The notes under the pieces were generated by a model. That model ran no database searches, was not told the origin of the DNA, and was given only the letters and a program-made list of their open reading frames with translations. A DNA stretch of 64,000 nt from Gracilaria gracilis (Eukaryota > Rhodophyta > Florideophyceae > Gracilariales > Gracilariaceae), in the NCBI GenBank assembly GCA_030374805.1, contig JARGSG010000059.1:248001-312000 (forward strand), read 5' to 3'. A program made the translations under genes and the position numbers. Below, in pieces: positions 20,219 to 31,013 of the stretch. Numbering within the stretch: position 1 is the stretch's first letter; each line of letters begins with the position of its first letter.

Positions 20219-20788
20219 ATGATTCTGTTTGTCGCAACCCCATCGGCATGGCTATTCAGCAAGACGAGGGTCAGAACTGCCATTTCAAATCGCTTTGAGG
20301 AGCACAGTTTGTGTATGGATGGGTGTGATTATTCGTTATCCGCCAATCCATGTGTTCGGAATCAAATCAAGCGCCTCTCCATTTCCAATGACGTCTGTGG
20401 AGAGTTCCACCCTACTTTTGCCGCCCCTTGCTTCCACGGCAATCTTCATTCATCTATCGCACGCAACGGCCTACTGATAGAAAGAGTTAACACACTTGCC
20501 AAATCTCGGGCCAAAACAAGCATAGAGAAGCAACTTTGGTCAGCACCATCTAGGGGGGCAACAGAAACAACCTTGCGTTGTCAGCAGTCTCAACCATCGT
20601 GGGACTGGTTTGCGCAAGAAGACGCCAACTCACCGCCACAGATCGGAACCGGTTCCAACCGTCGTTTCAGTGGACAAGCCATTAAGTTGATACTGGTGCA
20701 CCAGGTAACGTTCAAACGCTACACTCGCGACATTCCACAATCAGGAGAGAAAAAACGTCCTCAATCAGTTTACAACATAATGCGATGA
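20219..20788 (+). CDS. hypothetical protein, overlapping the next gene by ATGA
   Basis: 189 aa from the first ATG (20219); the frame is open back to a GTG at 20171. I recognise no domain. There are eight Cys, several in the first half, and a basic C-terminus. The stop overlaps the start of the following frame (ATGA at 20785-20788), an arrangement common in bacteria but unusual in eukaryotes. It may be a chance frame in the leader of the zinc-ribbon gene, or an upstream ORF. Confidence 0.25.
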   Translation: MILFVATPSAWLFSKTRVRTAISNRFEEHSLCMDGCDYSLSANPCVRNQIKRLSISNDVCGEFHPTFAAPCFHGNLHSSIARNGLLIERVNTLAKSRAKTSIEKQLWSAPSRGATETTLRCQQSQPSWDWFAQEDANSPPQIGTGSNRRFSGQAIKLILVHQVTFKRYTRDIPQSGEKKRPQSVYNIMR

Positions 20789-21384
20789 CGGAGGTGGGTA
20801 TCAACTCTCATACACCAGGCATTGTTGAAAAAGCTAACACTGAAGGAGGTGAACGTTACAAATATTCCATTATAAATGTGAACTCTGATGGACAGGTCGA
20901 TTCAGGTCAAGTTACAGCGAGCTCTATGACAGTCTCCGAGACCCGTAGTGCGGAGCTGTCACCTAATAGGAATCTCACGCTGATCGTTGAAGATGCTCTT
21001 GAGCTTTATTCAGCCCCCCAAAATCGGACATTTGGTAATCCAATCCTTCAAAATCATTCAGATCTTGCATCAGTCGTAAACTTTCTTAAGCAATGCTACA
21101 CACAGAAACAAACAATAAGGGGCCAAGAGCCTCTCGGTCTTTCAGTCCAAGAAGAAGAGTCTGAAAATGATTCCAGAGAAGAACAGGAAGCACAAACAGA
21201 AAAATCGTATGAGGAACAGCTTGTGGTGGCCGAAACCGAGTTTAGGGATGGTCGATATGGAACATGTCATGAGTGTGGTAACCCAATTGTTATCCCAGGT
21301 CTGGCTCAGTTCTATTGTGCAAATTGTGGTTGGATTCGACGTCCAGTGGACATGAAGAGTATAGTGCCTGGACATCATGACTGA
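20785..21384 (+). CDS. protein with acidic middle and C-terminal zinc ribbon
   Basis: 199 aa. The N-terminal half is polar with no recognised domain. Residues about 120-150 are strongly acidic (EEESENDSREEQEAQTEKSY) and likely helical. The tail holds two CxxC pairs 19 residues apart (GTCHECGNP, then FYCANCGW), a zinc-ribbon pattern. Such ribbons occur in transcription, RNA and ribosome-associated proteins; nothing here selects among them. Codon pattern and the intact motif make it a probable real gene. Its base composition is lower in GC than the neighbouring POLA2 gene. Confidence 0.55.
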   Translation: MTEVGINSHTPGIVEKANTEGGERYKYSIINVNSDGQVDSGQVTASSMTVSETRSAELSPNRNLTLIVEDALELYSAPQNRTFGNPILQNHSDLASVVNFLKQCYTQKQTIRGQEPLGLSVQEEESENDSREEQEAQTEKSYEEQLVVAETEFRDGRYGTCHECGNPIVIPGLAQFYCANCGWIRRPVDMKSIVPGHHD

Positions 21385-22009
21385 TGTGTGATGAAAGTGT
21401 CTTCTTGGACGTTGTTGCCTGGAGGATCCAGCAACACGCTGTTTTGCGTTTCTGTTTCCAAAGCGAAGGGGTTAGGGGTAGGGTAACGTTCAGTCTAATG
21501 CTGCGTATTTTCGCACGTATGTGCCAGCAACCAGTGATATGCCTCGTTGTACCTGAGCGAGACAATTATATTCCAAGTCTCACAAGTTAGGCGTTGCGTT
21601 AAAGGTTTTTTATGTGTTCCAAAGTCTTCGCCCACTGCCTCCCACAGGACACGCCGATGTTCATTTCAAAAGGCTTCGCATAATTGGATGAACGGAGGTT
21701 ACGGATTCTCTCTGAAAGGTTTAGCCGACCAAACCCTTCCATCATTCTAATGATCATGGTACTCCGTATTATTCCGACAAATATAGAGAGAAGCATACGA
21801 CAGTACTCGCACCAAAGTGGCCGGAGTCAAACGCTTCACCGTTCATCCGTGCACAGGACAAACATCAACGCTGGAACAACTCCACACTCACACCGATAGC
21901 TTTAGTAACTCACCAGAACTGGTGGAAACCTTACTAGTAGCAATCTTTGGTATCTACTTGGCCACTGTGCTCACCTTTTTTTTTTAACGCACGATCAACT
22001 ACGTGATGC

Positions 22010-22047
<38 letters not shown>

Positions 22048-24559
22048 GCACACGCACACACGATTAGGATTGTGCGAGAGATTGATGTCATTTTGCGAAC
22101 TCGCGTTTACGAGTTCTAAATCTACAACGTGTGTAGGGCACACTGAAGTATAGGCACTCTTTGAACTCATTGACAGCGACCGAGGGTATCATCGCAATAT
22201 CTTCGTCCAAATTTCACTTGTACCCACCCACACGATGTGCCTTAATCCTCACATTTTTGCCGGATGGAATAAATACTGTTCGAGCTACGTTTCCATTTCG
22301 GAGACCCCGTATAATGAACTCTGTTTAGTCCACGAGACTTTTAGTGTCACAAGAGAAGCGGAGCTCAACAATGGATACGTCAGAAATAAAGATTTGTGAA
22401 AGTCTGCTCCTTCAAGGATACTTCAGAGCACAAAATGTGAAACGCGGACAAACCATTTCTAGAGTTGGAAATATTTGTTTGTGTCTAACCTTACTTGGTC
22501 CCATCTTTTGTCAACTGTATGTTGAGAATATCAACAAGAGATGAGAGTGTGACATGACATCGGTGATAACGTGCAACGGGGTTGACATCAAGAGTCCGTT
22601 TCAAAGCGGGGTTTTCCTCGGTGAGGGATGTGCTTGGCAAAGTCTGTGCGTCCTTGAATCCGCCCGTCGTGCGGTGGCTAGCTCATGCGATCTGCGAGTA
22701 TTGCTTGAGAGCGAAATGGGTCTTGGAGTCGGGCGTATCGGACAGACTAGTAGAGTCTAGACAGACTAGAGTCTGGTCACTAGACTGCAAGATGCATTTC
22801 GTTGCTCTGTCATGGATGTCGTGCTGGAGGCCGACAGTTAAGCATACAGCAGAGACAGTTGCGCCCCGCTTCAAGCTGAGCTTGAAGTAGTTAATAGTGT
22901 GGCTATAGAACGCGACTTATAGCCACAAACATCTTGTGGAACCGTCCGCGGGTGTCCTCAAAAGCCTCACGGACGGATGAGTAAACTGCAGATGTCCCGG
23001 CAGGCGTCTAGTTGAAGCTCTCTGCGCCTCCCTCCTCCTTCATCTCTACAATGGAAACCATCCTTTCGTTTTAGAGAAGAGAGGGTGTGTGTGTTTCCGA
23101 TAGGCATACTTTCATAGTCCATATGCTCTAATCATGTACGTGTAGTAGCAGAACCGAGCAGCCAATCCAATCCCAGAATACCCAAAGTAAAGAAAGTCAG
23201 AAGAATGTTGGATCAAAACACATATGTGCATGCTGCACCAAAAATCATAGTAAGTACTAGTGCTAGTTTGCCATCTTGGGTTACAATTCGTTCTAAACTG
23301 GCCGGGTTTTCATCAACCTCACGCCGAATTTGGAGCGCAATTATATTAGGTCTTCTATGTTGGTAATCAGGTTATTGCGATCCAAAATCGGCTGCATTTA
23401 TGAATGAGAAGCTTGAAGGACCCAACAGAAGAGTTCTTGTTATCTTCTGTTCGTATTTGATATATGATGTGTTTGAAGAAAGCTCAAGAACGAAGAGAGG
23501 ATGATATGAGAGTCTCACCCCAAGCACAGCCCCCTTTTAACAAGAGTTATTTGTTGAGGCCCTTGCAGCTTACAACATTGCAACGATTGCAACAAACAAG
23601 TTACAGTACGAACTGAACCTCCCGTTTACCGAGAGAGACAAACTGTTGACATGACATGAGATTAAATGTCATCCAGGAATGGGGGCGACATTGAACGGTG
23701 AACAAATGTGGGGAAGGGCGTGTGGAACTACCCTTCCACATTTTCGACCAAAGATTCATTGTACAGTATGGAAGTTCCTTTTGACGAAACATGCGCACTC
23801 CAGCGCCGCTCCGTGTAATGGTTACCGTACCGGTAGGTAGGAACGGGTATCGAATAGCACGGATCGAAAGTGCAGTGGTATTTTGTTATCGATCGATAAA
23901 CCTAAAGAGAGGATGGCAAGCTCTTGTCTTCTTCTTCTCCTAAAGATACCAAGTTAATATGTACAGTACTCCACCGGCCCGGTGTATCATTGCAGACTGC
24001 AACGTGCAAAAAGGGCCTTATAGGTTAAAGCCCCAGGTAAAGCGTTAGTGTTTCACTTTTCTGACCAAGCTCACAATATCATACATGGCGTTGAAGACAA
24101 AACCGTTGTTCCTGTGACTCCATCGCCACTTGTGGGCCACACAAGTTGTGGCGAGTTGAAGTCATAGTTGTTGCATTGCAGCGACGAGAAGAGGGTGGAT
24201 TACTTGTTTGAGAGTAGATGCACACAAGGAGCGATCGTAAGACTGGCTTCATATGTAAAAGCAGCCTCAATATGGATCGAAAATTAAGGTTGTTCATGTT
24301 TTGCGTTTGTTTGGGGACAATAGAGAACATATAGAAACAAACAGGCAACTACCATGCGTTCCATACACTTACACAACGGAAGAGATTTGTAGAGAGCACG
24401 TTTTGTTCAACGAAACAAATGCGTTTTGTCTTAGGGGCACAACTTGGTGGTGTCCAAGTTTCGCTGCAGCTTTCCAAAGATGTTTGTCGAAGGAGAGCAC
24501 TGCGCCACAAGACAAACAGGCGTCGGCGTTTAAGCACTGCGTTTCGGTGCATGACAACG
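21385..24559. other. long gene-poor stretch
   Basis: No supported gene over about 3.2 kb. Contains a CT microsatellite at 22014-22045 and a cluster of CTAGACT/AGTCTAG words at 22743-22788. Short frames (for example 22582-22890) resemble no family I know. Confidence 0.45.
22014..22045. repeat. (CT)n microsatellite
   Basis: About 16 CT units followed by CACGCACACGCACACAC. Confidence 0.95.
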
Positions 24560-24830
24560 GCCAAAAAAAGAGGTACGTAGCGATCCTGAGAGCGCCAAGA
24601 ACGAACGCGCGCTCGCAACAGGCCATAAATGTCTGCTTATGGTAACGATGGAGCACACCGGATTGGCACTGGCAAAGTTTAGTGGCCGCACACATGACTC
24701 TTGCATGCTTTTTAAGTACGAGTCTTTGTGGCTTTTTAACCGAGGAGCCATACTTGGCGCGTTCGTTGTAGCTCGGTCAGTACACGTGATGCGCATGTTT
24801 GTAGTTGTTCGGCGCGCATTGTGATTCCTT
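24560..24830 (+). pseudogene. possible relic of a DDE_4/Harbinger-like transposase
   Basis: Two neighbouring frames read RSQQAINV (24601 on) and LAKFSGRTHDSCML (24663 on), resembling the order R-K-x-x-x-x-x-N-V-Q then F-P-G-R-x-H-D-S found around the second strand of Harbinger-type catalytic domains. No Walker, zinc or other motif competes. The catalytic Asp/Glu positions are not seen. Weak evidence. Confidence 0.25.
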
Positions 24831-25280
24831 TATAATGGACTTGTTTGTTTCGGTCTTGTATTCCGAGTGACATATTAAACGGCTGTGGGCACAATTTTAC
24901 GAGGTTGGAAGCCAGTGCTCGTCTTTGCCACTAGGCTAGATACTAGTCGGCAGAGTTGTTTTTCTTTTTTTTTGTTTCTCATCTTCATGACTCGCGTGAT
25001 ATGAAGTACAAAGGTACGTTTTAACAAGTAGATACATACACTTGGTGCAGTCATTCCAAATGGGGGATAAAGTTATACACAAAAACGATCGTTTGGCACA
25101 AGAAAAAGAGTGCGTGTCCGCAGGCAAGCTCAATAACGGGTGCGCGTATGTGAAACAAAGAGGCGGGCGTGTGTTGCCAACAGAACAGTGGTGTCGTTTA
25201 ATCGCTGTCCCCTTCCTACACAAGCGGCGCGGCGCCAGTCAATGGCTTCAAAAATTGCGCGCGCGTCCGGGGGGTGGGCG
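24831..25280. other. gene-less stretch 3' of the aldolase
   Basis: Probable aldolase 3' UTR. No feature supported; searched without success for a missing 3' exon of the aldolase. Confidence 0.4.
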
Positions 25281-26531
25281 TCACACCAGTCGCAACGGTT
25301 GGAAGTTACGCGTGTTTCCACCCGGCGAAGGATGCGGCGCACTATACTTGCCGAGCTGCGCCTGTCCATTAGCCTTTGCGAGCTTTGCCAACAACAGCTG
25401 CGCCTTTTGTTTATTGGCGTCATCGCCGCCCCACGTCCTCAACACGGCCATCTGCAGCGCGCGTCCGTACGAGAAATTGAGGCTCCACGGCGCTTTCTCC
25501 GAGCCGTCGATGGTATTGAGCAGGTTGAGGTTCTCGGTAGCCTCCTGGTCACTCATGCCGCCCGACAGGAAGTGAATGCCCGGCATGGCGGGCGGCACGC
25601 CCCTCATCATGGTCTGCAGCGTGTACTTGGCGACGGTATGCGCGTCACATTGCTGCGCGCAATCCGTGCCGGGGTTGACCATGTTGGGCTTGAGCAGCGC
25701 GCCTTCCAGACACACGTCGTACTCGTTGAGCGCGCGGAAGGTGAAGCTGAGCACGCGCTCGGTGTAGTAAGCGGTCTGCTCGATGGGGTGGTCGCCGTCC
25801 AATAGCACCTCCGGCTCGACGATGGGCACCAGTCCATTCGCCTGCGAGATCTGCGCGTAGCGCGCCAGCGCGTGCGCGTTCTCCAGAATGGCGGCGTCGG
25901 ACGGGGCGCCGTCCGCCTTGCCAATGCGCATGACGGCGCGCCACTTGGCGAAGCGCGCGCCCTGCTGATAGTACTTTGCGCAGCGTTCAGGCAGCCCGTC
26001 CAGCCCGGTGGTAGCGGTCTCGCCGCTGGTACGCGGCAGCGCGGTGAGCCCTGTGTCGACCTTGATGCCCGGCACAATACCCTTGGCGCGCAGAATGTCA
26101 ACGAAGGGCGTGCCGTCCTCCGCGCTCTGGAACAGCGTCTCTTCGAACATGATGGCGCCCGCAATGTACTGGCCAATGTCGGCGGTGTACAGCAGCTCGC
26201 GCCAGCGGCGGCGGTTGCGCTCCGTGTTGTCCAGCCCGATGGTGGCCAGCCGCTTGCCCGTGGTGGAGTTGGACTCGTCGCTGGCCAGAATGCCCGAGCC
26301 GCGCGACGCGATGTAGGCCGCCGTGCGCTTGAGCTCGGCGGCGTACTGGTTTTGCGACTCGAACACGCCCGCCTCGAAGGTCATGGCGGGCGCGCGCGGC
26401 GCGGCGCGGCGCGGCGGCGCGCACACGCGCAGGCGGCGCGGCGGCGGCGGCGGCGGCGTCCACGCGCTGCCGCTCGACGAAGGGCGCGCGACGCGCGGCA
26501 GCGCTAGCGGGCTGGCGAAGCAGACGGTCAT
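25281..26531 (-). CDS. FBA: class I fructose-bisphosphate aldolase, plastid type
   Basis: 416 aa. Residues 1 to about 49 are rich in Ser, Arg and Pro with a start MTVCFASPLALPRVARPSSS, a plausible plastid transit peptide; the enzyme then begins MTFEAGVFESQ. Plastid class I signatures are GILASDESNSTTGKRLATIGLDNTERNR, GQYIAGAIMFEETL, GIVPGIKVDTGL, YYQQGARFAKWRAV, LVPIVEPEVLLDGDH, and the Schiff-base lysine in EGALLKPNMVNPG (Lys281). FLSGGMSDQEAT and SFSYGRALQ follow. It interconverts fructose-1,6-bisphosphate and two triose phosphates in the Calvin cycle and glycolysis. After LGKY the last 19 residues (SAPHPSPGGNTRNF...) differ from the family tail, and the usual terminal Tyr is absent. The start at 26531 is the first ATG giving a transit peptide; the frame upstream is promoter sequence. 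Confidence 0.93.
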   Translation of the reverse strand: MTVCFASPLALPRVARPSSSGSAWTPPPPPPRRLRVCAPPRRAAPRAPAMTFEAGVFESQNQYAAELKRTAAYIASRGSGILASDESNSTTGKRLATIGLDNTERNRRRWRELLYTADIGQYIAGAIMFEETLFQSAEDGTPFVDILRAKGIVPGIKVDTGLTALPRTSGETATTGLDGLPERCAKYYQQGARFAKWRAVMRIGKADGAPSDAAILENAHALARYAQISQANGLVPIVEPEVLLDGDHPIEQTAYYTERVLSFTFRALNEYDVCLEGALLKPNMVNPGTDCAQQCDAHTVAKYTLQTMMRGVPPAMPGIHFLSGGMSDQEATENLNLLNTIDGSEKAPWSLNFSYGRALQMAVLRTWGGDDANKQKAQLLLAKLAKANGQAQLGKYSAPHPSPGGNTRNFQPLRLV

Positions 26532-27059
26532 CTCGGGCGGAGCGAAGCGGAAGCGGAAGCGGCGCGGGGCGAAGCGGAAGCGGAGCAGAGCGGGGGGGGG
26601 GGGGGGGGGTGTGTGGCAATGCGGTGAGGGCAGCCACGGCGGTGGAGCAGCCGATGCAGCCGAGGCGCTTCGCGCGCGAAGCGGCGGCTGTGCGCGCGGC
26701 GGGATTGGTGGCGCTGCGCGGCGCGGCAGCAATGGCCAGCCGCGGCGCGCCAGGTGGCGGCGCGCGCGTCGTCCGCACAACAAAGGACTTGAGCGTCCGG
26801 AGCTTTCTCGATGCATCGCTGCAGCAAACACACGTGTGCCAGCGCTGCCACGTTGCAAGCGCGCCTCGCTGTGTGTGCGCGCGCGCGCGCGCTCTGCCAG
26901 CGCAGCGCAGCCTCCACGCGCTGCGCGCGACTCTTTTATACCATATGTACCGACGGTACCGAAGGTACAGTAGTATATAGGCGCCACCTCGCGGGCGCTG
27001 CCGCCGTGCGCTATCTACCGCTGTCCATACCCGCCCGGCGCGAGCGCCACCCGCCCGTG
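26532..27059. promoter_or_regulatory. divergent promoter region, aldolase / HECT ligase
   Basis: 528 bp between head-to-head starts. Contains GCGGAAGCG-type repeats at 26538-26585, a run of eighteen G at 26592-26609, CGCGCGCGCG at 26877-26890, a TATA-like CTTTTATACC at 26933-26942, the palindromic 11-mer at 26948-26958 and AGTATATAGG at 26972-26981. The TATA-like words sit near the HECT side. Confidence 0.5.
26948..26958. promoter_or_regulatory. TACCRACGGTA motif, copy 2 (perfect palindrome)
   Basis: Reads TACCGACGGTA, palindromic around the central A, and is followed by CCGAAGGTA. Lies 102 bp upstream of the HECT ligase start, between two TATA-like words. Confidence 0.5.
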
Positions 27060-27569
27060 ATGCAGTTCTTCGACCGCCCGCGCGCGCGCATCGCGCTGCG
27101 CGGCTCGTCCAGCCGGCCCGCCACGTCGCAGCAGCTGCTGGCGGACGCCAAGAAGGCGCGTCTGCAGCGCGCGCACGCGCGCGCGCAGCACGCCGCCGCC
27201 GCCACGCTGCAGGCGGCGTTGCTGTCGCTGCGCGAGCGTCGCGCCGTCGCGCTCCGTCTGCACGCCACCGCCGCCGCCGCCGCCGCCGGTGGCGGCGGCG
27301 ATGCGCGCGCCGCCGTGCGCGCGCTGTGTCTGGTGGGCGGCGCGCTGGCTCCGCAGCCGCCCTCGTGCCACGCGCGCGTGCTGCGCGTGCGCGCCGCTGT
27401 GCCGAGCGCGCCGCTGCTGCCCGCGTTCGTGGCCACGCTCGCGGACGCTATGGACGCTGTGCGCGATGCGCGCGCCGCGCTGCACGGCGTGTCGCCGCGG
27501 CTGCTGCTGCACGCCGTCGTGTTGATCGTCGCCGTCGTCGATCAGCAGCTACGCGCACCCTCGTCGCCA

Positions 27570-27620
<51 letters not shown>

Positions 27621-30341
27621 TCGTCGGCCATGCACATGGACATGCCGCCAGCAGCCGCGTCATCGTCATCCGCCCACGACGGCTGTGAGCTCAAGCCGTC
27701 GCAGCTCGCCTTCTGCGCGCGCGCGTTGCGTACGGCGCTGTCGTTGTGCGCCGCGCTGGCGGACGATGACTGCCTGCTGCCCGCCGCGCGTGGCGCGCTG
27801 CTGCTTCACGTGTCGCGTCTGTGCGCCACCTTCGCGTCGCTGCGCGTGCCCGCGTCGCACGCGCAGCTGCTGCTGCGTGTGGCCGACGTCTTTCTGCACC
27901 GCTTGTCGCGCCCATCCGTGCCGCCCGACCTATCAAACTTGCTTTACCGCCAGTTTGCCGTGTCGGCGCTCTGTCTGCCGTCGTTGCTGTCCGTGTTTCC
28001 GCTCGCGTCGCGTCCGCGTCTGCGCGACGCCCTCATCCACGCGCTGGCGTACCAGCGCGCGTCGCCCACGGACGACGCCTTTGACTACGCGTTTTGCAGT
28101 CGCCTTGACGCCTTGTCGGAGCGACACGCAACTGTTATGCTGTCCAATATCCTGCAGCTGCATCATAACAGCTGGAATGTTTCGCATCCGCACGCTCTCA
28201 GCGCCCTCACGCGCGTGCTTTCTGTGCTCTTGTCGTCGCTGCCAAAGCACCTCGTTCTGGCCGACCCCGCCAAATCGCACGCTGAGCAACTCGAGCAACA
28301 CGCCCAGCTCGACCCGCAAATGCCCGAGCACGCCGACGCGCTGCAGATGAAGCAGCTTGTCAACCAATTGAGCGTGTCCATGACCCACATCGTGTCCGAG
28401 GAAAATGTGCGATCCTTGATGCGCGTCGCCGTGTCGCAGGGCACGGACGCTATCATCAGCGTGTGCAAGCTCTTCAGCTTCTTGTTGAGAAGGCATCCGG
28501 CCATGACCAACAGCTTCCAGACCGCGCTTGCGTGCTGGCGTCGACCCACTTGCGGCCCAGACGAGCATATTCTCAGGTCGTTGTGGCGAACGTGTCAAAG
28601 CTCTCCCAACGACGCCGAACACGCCACCAACGGCTCGCCCGTCGACAAGCTCGTGCTCATCAGCCCCGAAACTACGCCAGTCCTCTTGGTCTTTGCAACT
28701 GTTTATTCTTATCTTTTGTATATACAAGATGCCGATGAAATGTTCGACTCCGCGTGGCCGTTTTCCATGCAAGAGGTGCGCCACGTCGCCTCCGTCATGA
28801 AGCACTGTCTGTATCTTTCCGTTTTCGTCAGGCCGCTCGGCTCGCTGCGCGTCGGCTCCGATATCCAACACGCCGCCGCGCTGCGCGAGGAGCCGGGGCT
28901 CGTCGAAGAGATCTCACGCCTGCTGTCGCGCCTCTACGCGTGCGACTCTCAGCGCTCCTTCCGCACCGACGACACCTTCTGGCTGGCGGGCAGAGGTGCC
29001 TTGTCTTCCAGCGCCTTCTTGCAGAACGCCATGGAGGCCGGCCCGGAAGCGTTGTTGCAAGCACCCAGTGTCACCTCCATCAACGGCGTCAGACAGGCGT
29101 CGTATGGCACCGCCAGAAAGTCCACCGTCAACGGCGCGGCCGAGCTGCTTCGCATTGCGCCCTTCCTCATCCCGTTTTCGTCGCGCGCAAAGATTTTCCA
29201 GTGCTGGATTGCCGAGGAAAGGAAGAAGGCGAATGGCGGCGAGTTTTTCTTCCCCAGTTCTACGCACCGACTGTCCGTGCGTAGAAACTACATTTTTCAA
29301 GACGCTTACCGTGTGATAAACTCGCTGGGGCCCAGTCTCAAGGCTACGGTTCGCGTAAAGTTCATTGATGAGCATGGCATTGAAGAGGCCGGTATTGATG
29401 GCGGAGGTGTTTTCAAAGAGTTTATGCATGAGGTTCTGAGAATAGGATTTTCACCGTACCCGTATGGATTGTTCAAAGCCACCCCAGACGGGCGTCTGTA
29501 CCCCAACCCGGATGCGCCAGTGGGAAATGAAGACTTCAAGGCGCAGTTTGCTTTCCTCGGGCGGCTTTTGGGGAAAGCAGTGTTCGATGGCGTGCTTGTC
29601 AACGTTCCCTTGGCCAAGTTCTTCCTGTCCAAGATGCTTGGGCAGTTCAACTATCCAATCGATCTTGTCTCGCTAGACCCTGAACTTTACAAGAACATGA
29701 AGTTCCTAAAGAGCTGCGACCCGGCTCTGGTGGAGGACTTGGGACTGAATTTTACTGTGGCGAATAACGCGTACGGGTCAGTCCGGGAAATTGAGCTTGT
29801 CAGGGATGGCAGAAACATCCCGGTAACCGCCGCGAATAGAATCGAATATATGCACCGAGTATCAAACTATCGCATGAACACGCAGATCCGAGAACAAAGC
29901 GAAGCATTCTTGAAAGGATTTTCGGAGGTCGTTCCCTCCCACTTCATCCGCCTGTTTTCGCACGAGGAATTGCAACTGCTAATATCCGGAAAGACAGGCC
30001 AGATTGATATTGAGGATTTGCAACGAAACACAAACTACTCTGGAGGCTATAATGAGGACACTCCCGTCATCAAGTGGTTTTGGGAAGTTATGGATGAACT
30101 CACCCCAGAAGAGCAGAGTAGAATGCTGCGGTTTGTAACCTCATCCCCAAGGGCACCTTTGCTTGGCTTCTCGTACTTGGTTCCAAATTTTTGTATCCAT
30201 CGTGCGGAAGGGGATATTCGCCTGCCAACAGCGTCCACCTGTATGAATCTCCTGAAGCTTCCCCGGTACAAATCGCTTGATGTCGTTCGGGATAAGATTC
30301 GTTACGCTCTTGAATCAAACGCTGGATTCGATCTAAGCTAA
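27060..30341 (+). CDS. HECT-type E3 ubiquitin ligase, UBE3C/UPL6/Hul5 class
   Basis: 1093 aa, intronless. The start MQFFDRPRARIALRG corresponds to the conserved N-terminus of UBE3C/UPL6/Hul5 proteins, followed by an IQ-like helix (AAATLQAALLSLRERR). A long, Ala/Arg-rich helical region follows, with a Ser-Pro repeat at 27567-27627. The HECT domain occupies the last 370 residues: ATVRVKFIDEHGIEEAGIDGGGVFKEF, FLGRLLGKAVFDGVLV, SGGYNEDTPVIKWFWEVM and the catalytic Cys in RLPTASTCMNLLKLP (about residue 1061). Hul5/UBE3C ligases extend ubiquitin chains on proteasome-bound or misfolded proteins. The upstream in-frame codons (from 26811) lie in the shared promoter and are excluded. Confidence 0.93.
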
Positions 30342-31013
30342 TCAGATAGATGTGTGTGGTACTCCGTTTGGTTCATAATGCAAGTGAGAAGCTTTGGGTT
30401 GAATACAACTGGGCCTCCTTCAAAAGCCGCACATCCATGGCAGAACCCTACGTGGCTCTGCGGTTTCTGGTTTGTCATCAGTCATTTCTACGGACATCAA
30501 CCTCGACGCTGAAGTTTAAAGTGCAAGTTGTCCAGAAATGAGGTCGGGGAATGAACTTCTAAAGGTAACGAACGAAGACTGGGACCTGATGACTCTGTGA
30601 ATGGAGTCCTGGTCTTCAAATTTTTGAAAAGGGCGTTGGTATTAGTGTCGGGAGAGAAGCCGTCACGAGAAGTCTCTACGGTCGTCAAGCACATGCAAAG
30701 CCAAAGGAAGTAGGTGTTTCACCCTAGAAGCTTTCTGTTCATTGAAGGTTGTAATGGTTGCTATTTGAACTACAATGCTTTGAGTGTGTCGGATGACGAC
30801 CGCTTAAGCTCTTTGACGGAATCTGTACGTTAGGAAACAGAACAGTGTATTTCTATCACATCCTGCGAGTCGAGCATGTCGGGGCCCCCTTCTGCTTGCA
30901 ACCGCACACCCTTGGAGGAGGCAATTATGTCACCCAAAAACGAGACCTTCGCTTTATAGCTTTGTACTTCAGTCAACCTTGTTATCTTCCCTTTGTAGAA
31001 AGAGTAAGCAGAT
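30342..31013. other. gene-less spacer between HECT gene and the KA1-like gene
   Basis: No supported feature; no TATA box or shared motif was recognised just before 31014. Confidence 0.4.

Noticed and set aside
22554..22890. Two overlapping short frames near the CTAGACT word cluster
   Set aside because: Neither has a recognisable motif and both are short enough to be chance.
25140..26507. Plus-strand frames over the aldolase gene
   Set aside because: Mirror of the aldolase coding frame.
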